A DNA stretch of 64,000 nt from Leptolyngbya ohadii IS1 (GTDB lineage Bacteria > Cyanobacteriota > Cyanobacteriia > Elainellales > Elainellaceae): NCBI RefSeq assembly GCF_002215035.1, contig NZ_NKFP01000004.1, forward strand, positions 993,726-1,057,725. Direction: 5' to 3'. This document shows, piece after piece, positions 61,080-64,000 of the stretch. Positions within the stretch are counted from its first letter, which is position 1. Every line of letters begins with the position of its first letter. The notes below the pieces were generated by a model. That model was not told where the DNA came from, made no database searches, and saw only the letters and a list, made by a program, of their open reading frames with translations. The translations under genes were made by a program, and so were the position numbers.

Positions 61080-61778
61080 ATGGTCATGATTTCCTCAGAC
61101 GCCTTAAAAGAACTCTCTCCTGAAAAGCTCAAGCTGACCCATGCAAGGGCTGTCCTGAAGCCTCAGAAGGTTCACCCTTCTGTCAACAGCACGGCAAAAC
61201 GGTGTGTTGATATTCTAGGTGCGCTCGTTGGGCTGGGAATTACGGGAGCAGTTTTAATCCCGTTGGTGATTGCAATGCAGATTGATAACCCCGGTCCAGT
61301 TTTCTACAGCCAGGTTCGCTGCGGTTTACATGGTCGCCCATTCCGCATCTGGAAATTCCGCTCGATGGTGGTGGGAGCCGATCGCCTCAAGCATCTGGTG
61401 AATAACGAAGCAAAGGGCAATATTTTCAAGAACCGGAATGATCCCCGTGTAACAAGAGTTGGACGGTTTATTCGCAAAACCAGTCTGGATGAATTTCCTC
61501 AGTTCTGGAACGTTCTAAAAGGCGAGATGAGCTTGGTGGGAACCCGTCCGCCCACCGTGGATGAGGTGATGCAATATGAGCAGCACCATTTCCAGCGATT
61601 GCTAGTTAAGCCCGGTATTACGGGAGAATGGCAGGCAAACGGACGATCGCAGGTTGAGGATTTTGAACAGATTGTCCAAATGGACATTACCTATCAGCAA
61701 AAATGGTCTTTTTTCTACGACATTATGCTAATCGTGAAAACGATTCAGGCGGTCTTTAAGAAAGAAGGAGCTTACTAA
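61080..61778 (+). CDS. Bacterial sugar transferase (WbaP/ExoY-like phosphoglycosyltransferase)
   Basis: 232 residues from the ATG at 61080 (61086 and a TTG at 61041 are alternatives). After a ~45-residue charged tail, one hydrophobic segment (DILGALVGLGITGAVLIPLV) is followed by the catalytic domain: PVFYSQVRCGLHGRPFRIWK, WKFRSMVVGAD, TSLDEFPQFWNVLKGEMSLV, GTRPPTVDEV and KPGITGEWQANGRS. The DE in SLDEFPQ and the RP region are the known catalytic residues of monotopic phosphoglycosyltransferases. It transfers the first sugar phosphate to undecaprenyl phosphate for exopolysaccharide. It lies near an HpsJ-like gene. Confidence 0.93.
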   Translation: MVMISSDALKELSPEKLKLTHARAVLKPQKVHPSVNSTAKRCVDILGALVGLGITGAVLIPLVIAMQIDNPGPVFYSQVRCGLHGRPFRIWKFRSMVVGADRLKHLVNNEAKGNIFKNRNDPRVTRVGRFIRKTSLDEFPQFWNVLKGEMSLVGTRPPTVDEVMQYEQHHFQRLLVKPGITGEWQANGRSQVEDFEQIVQMDITYQQKWSFFYDIMLIVKTIQAVFKKEGAY

Positions 61779-61807
61779 TTCGGCTTGGCTGGCAATTGGA
61801 AAGCCCC

Positions 61808-64000
61808 CTAGAAAAAGGTGCTCATACCGTCGCTGCGATTGATCTGCGTACCAGGAATGCAGATTGCGATCGGAATCAGGAGTCGGCTCAAAATTCGGTT
61901 GTCCTCCAGGCGATATAGCTTGCACTCACCGCCAAGTTGCTGCATTAGCGTTTGGCAGGCGTAGAGATGGAGTCCAGGAGGCTGATCCAGGGTAGAGGGA
62001 GCGAGTAGATCCACCAGTCGTCCCGTTTCCAGTTCTTCCAGCAACCGCTGTTCGATCGCCCCGTGGTCGGTAATAGACAACTCCAGCCATTGGTCTTCAA
62101 CCTGCCGACACCAGACATCTAGCCTTCCCCCTGCGGGCGATCGATGGCAGGCAGCACTCAGAATTTCGTACAGCACAAACTCAATTTTGGCGATATCGCC
62201 TTCAATACTGAGGCTGGCTTCATTGTGAACCTGTGACCAGAGCTGCCGCTGCTTGACAATGGGATTCACACGCTCCAGCGATCGTTTCAACAGGCTTGCC
62301 AGCGGAATGGATTCGTAGTCTTGATTAATCTGCCAGCGTTCATTCTTCAAAACGGGCGTGAGCGAAGTCAGCGTATTTCCCAGATGGCGCAACGTTTGCT
62401 GATAGCGCATTCCGGTGGTGCCATCCTTCGATTGGCTCAGCTCATTGAGTCGCCGTAGCGCGATATTCAGAATCCGGTAGACTTCCTCCAGCCGACGCAC
62501 TTTGTACCAGTTCAGGCACGTCAGCTGCTGACGCTGACCGAGCAGCGTTTGGGTCAAGATAAGGTAGCGGCGACACCAGCCAAACTGCGTCATCAGGGTA
62601 CCCAGAGCGGTCAGCTGGCTCTCTGTCCAGGGACGGGCAGTGGACTCGGTGCCAATCAACACGATCGCGGAGGGTTCATGGTCTGGTGCGGTTCGTAAGG
62701 TCAGTACCAGCAGTTTCTCGATCTCAGGACCATTAAGCCATTGGCGCGTTTCGGGAGGAATATCCTCGATCGGGAGTGTGAGCAGCCCATCGTTTTGGAG
62801 CGCAGACTGAATCAGCAGGTCGGTATAGATGGGGATCGGTAGCTCGGTTGCGACCCGAAAGCCCGGTTTTGCCACCACTGCGGTTGAAAGTTTCGCCATC
62901 GTGCGTCCCGGTTGCCAGCTAATCAGCGCTGCCAAAGGCACCTGAAGTAACTGAGCTACCTGCTCCATAGTTGCTTGTTCCAGGGCTTCCAGGTCGGTTG
63001 CCTGCTGCATGGTCGTCAAGCCCCACTGCACGGTCTGCACATTCTTCTGGAGCTGATCCGTCTGTCGCTGAAGCTGAAACTGATGCAGAAGCAGTCCAAT
63101 TTGCTGACTGATAACCCGCAATAGCTCCCGTTCGGCGTGGCTCCAGCTTCGAGTTGATTCATGGGCAACCAGGACTAATCCTTCCAGCGGTTTTCCGATC
63201 GCACTATTGCAGATCAGGAGCGATCGCACTTCCAGGTCGAGGAAGGACTTCCGCCAGGACATCAGCTTCAGATCGTCTTCCAGATTCTCAATGCCGATCG
63301 CCTCACTCGATCGTTCAAGCATTTGCCAATCCACCGGGCTGAGGGACATCAGGGGATCAGGAATGGGACGGCGGCTCTTCGGCTGATACTGAAAACAAAT
63401 ATCAAATTGCTCCCGCCCCTCGTTTGGACTGCCGCTATGGAGCAGCACCAGAAACCGTTCGACCTTGAGCCGCTGGCAAACCTGCTCTGCACAGGAGCGG
63501 AGAGTGTTCCGCCAGTCTTCTTCGCTGTATAGAGCGCGGGAAAGCTCCACGGTCAAGAGATGATCCTGCTTCACCTGCTGGATGGTTTCTTCCATTTCTT
63601 CCAGGGGTGCGGCTAGGGCAATCAGCTGGGCAATGCCGCGCACATAGTTCTTTTCCTCCTCCAGCCAGATTCGCGGGTCTGCGCCTTCAACAGTCAAGAA
63701 TCCGTGCAGTTCTCCCTGAAATCGAATTGGAGCTGCAATAATCGACTGTGCCTGGAGCTGCTGCATGAATCGCGTGGTGCCATCAGCTTTAAAAGAGCTG
63801 GTAGCTTCCCCAATGCAGATTAGCTGATCCGCAGCTAGAGATTGATAGAATCCGTTGATGTCCTGAACGGCAATTTTGGTATCGGCGGACTCCCCCGGTG
63901 TCAGAACTCGATTTCCGGTCCTCCGCCAGAAATAGCGCTGTTCTCGCTTGTACCAGTAGATATTAGTGCGATCGGGAGCAACAAAGCGGTGAGTTTCCGC
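61808..64000 (-). CDS. GAF-domain sensor protein with a degenerate histidine-kinase core (5' end beyond the window)
   Basis: The frame is open from 64000 to the stop at 61808, 730 codons without the true start; an internal ATG at 63766 is probably not the start because codons before it continue a GAF-like domain (RTNIYWYKREQRYFWR ... VQDINGFYQSLAADQL). Three or four GAF-type modules follow, e.g. SIIAAPIRFQGELHGFLTVE, RSLLICNSAIGKPLEGLVLV and VPLAALISWQPG. The C-terminal part resembles HisKA/HATPase (EFVLYEILSAACHRSPAGGR, ELSITDHGAIEQ) but the H-box lacks a clear His and the G-box GTGLGL is replaced by QPPGLHLY. It may be a pseudokinase. It converges with the sugar transferase gene, 29 bp apart. 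Confidence 0.75.
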   Translation of the reverse strand, partial: AETHRFVAPDRTNIYWYKREQRYFWRRTGNRVLTPGESADTKIAVQDINGFYQSLAADQLICIGEATSSFKADGTTRFMQQLQAQSIIAAPIRFQGELHGFLTVEGADPRIWLEEEKNYVRGIAQLIALAAPLEEMEETIQQVKQDHLLTVELSRALYSEEDWRNTLRSCAEQVCQRLKVERFLVLLHSGSPNEGREQFDICFQYQPKSRRPIPDPLMSLSPVDWQMLERSSEAIGIENLEDDLKLMSWRKSFLDLEVRSLLICNSAIGKPLEGLVLVAHESTRSWSHAERELLRVISQQIGLLLHQFQLQRQTDQLQKNVQTVQWGLTTMQQATDLEALEQATMEQVAQLLQVPLAALISWQPGRTMAKLSTAVVAKPGFRVATELPIPIYTDLLIQSALQNDGLLTLPIEDIPPETRQWLNGPEIEKLLVLTLRTAPDHEPSAIVLIGTESTARPWTESQLTALGTLMTQFGWCRRYLILTQTLLGQRQQLTCLNWYKVRRLEEVYRILNIALRRLNELSQSKDGTTGMRYQQTLRHLGNTLTSLTPVLKNERWQINQDYESIPLASLLKRSLERVNPIVKQRQLWSQVHNEASLSIEGDIAKIEFVLYEILSAACHRSPAGGRLDVWCRQVEDQWLELSITDHGAIEQRLLEELETGRLVDLLAPSTLDQPPGLHLYACQTLMQQLGGECKLYRLEDNRILSRLLIPIAICIPGTQINRSDGMSTFF

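Overview
The window reads as chromosomal DNA of a cyanobacterium. The palindrome GCGATCGC (HIP1) and its CGATCG core recur throughout, coding density is high, and many products belong to cyanobacterial families: DUF3386, a GUN4-domain protein, a magnesium-chelatase H-subunit relative, HpsJ, a PatD-like protein, PPC-domain exoproteins and very large GAF/PAS histidine kinases. HpsJ- and PatD-like genes suggest a filamentous lineage. No phage, integrase, transposase, CRISPR array or rRNA operon was seen. One tRNA (Val, anticodon TAC) is present.

Layout: 1-7 kb holds a terminator from an upstream gene, a photolyase with an upstream thioredoxin-fold/2OG-oxygenase fusion, a PPC/EF-hand repeat protein, a DUF3386 protein, DUF486 and TenA genes. 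7-16.5 kb is a signalling block: a membrane CHAT-protease-like protein, an AhpD-GAF-PAS hybrid kinase, and a two-gene operon of a CBS-GAF histidine kinase and a REC-histidine kinase. 16.9-18.4 kb encodes an M4 (protealysin-like) protease followed by an emfourin-type inhibitor. 18.7-23 kb carries small genes, two Uma2 nucleases, tRNA-Val and a DUF2227 membrane protein. 23-28.7 kb is a co-directional run: mazG, two tandem VWA genes, a membrane protein, an orphan ABC ATPase and a GUN4-domain protein. 28.8-35.7 kb has a UvrD-like helicase and a 1419-residue multi-PAS/GAF histidine kinase. 36-38.3 kb is a Ser/Thr kinase gene broken by a perfect inverted duplication. 38.3-48.9 kb holds a GT-B glycosyltransferase, PPC proteins, YjbQ, hemB, the H-subunit relative and small secreted proteins. 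49-64 kb is mostly housekeeping (rluE, trpS, pyrE, rel/spoT) plus a repeat-bearing EI24 protein, PatD-like, HpsJ, a sugar transferase and a sensor protein that runs off the right edge.

Functional themes are environmental sensing (five large sensor proteins and one kinase), tetrapyrrole synthesis (hemB beside the H-subunit relative, with a GUN4-domain protein 14 kb away), stringent response and nucleotide hygiene (rel, mazG), and surface or exopolysaccharide functions (PPC proteins, HpsJ, sugar transferase).

The most unusual items are: the 434-bp perfect palindrome that truncates the kinase, whose two turn-around points coincide with 10-bp palindromes in the parental sequence; a set of short tandem duplications placed on or just after stop codons of many unrelated genes; three families of dispersed repeats, one of which is translated in frame inside the GUN4 protein; an LPxxx repeat tract inserted in an EI24 membrane protein; three exactly spaced PPC/EF-hand repeats; and a terminator-like hairpin 174 bp upstream of trpS with no annotated gene before it. 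All starts, domain limits and family names were assigned by eye, without database searches.
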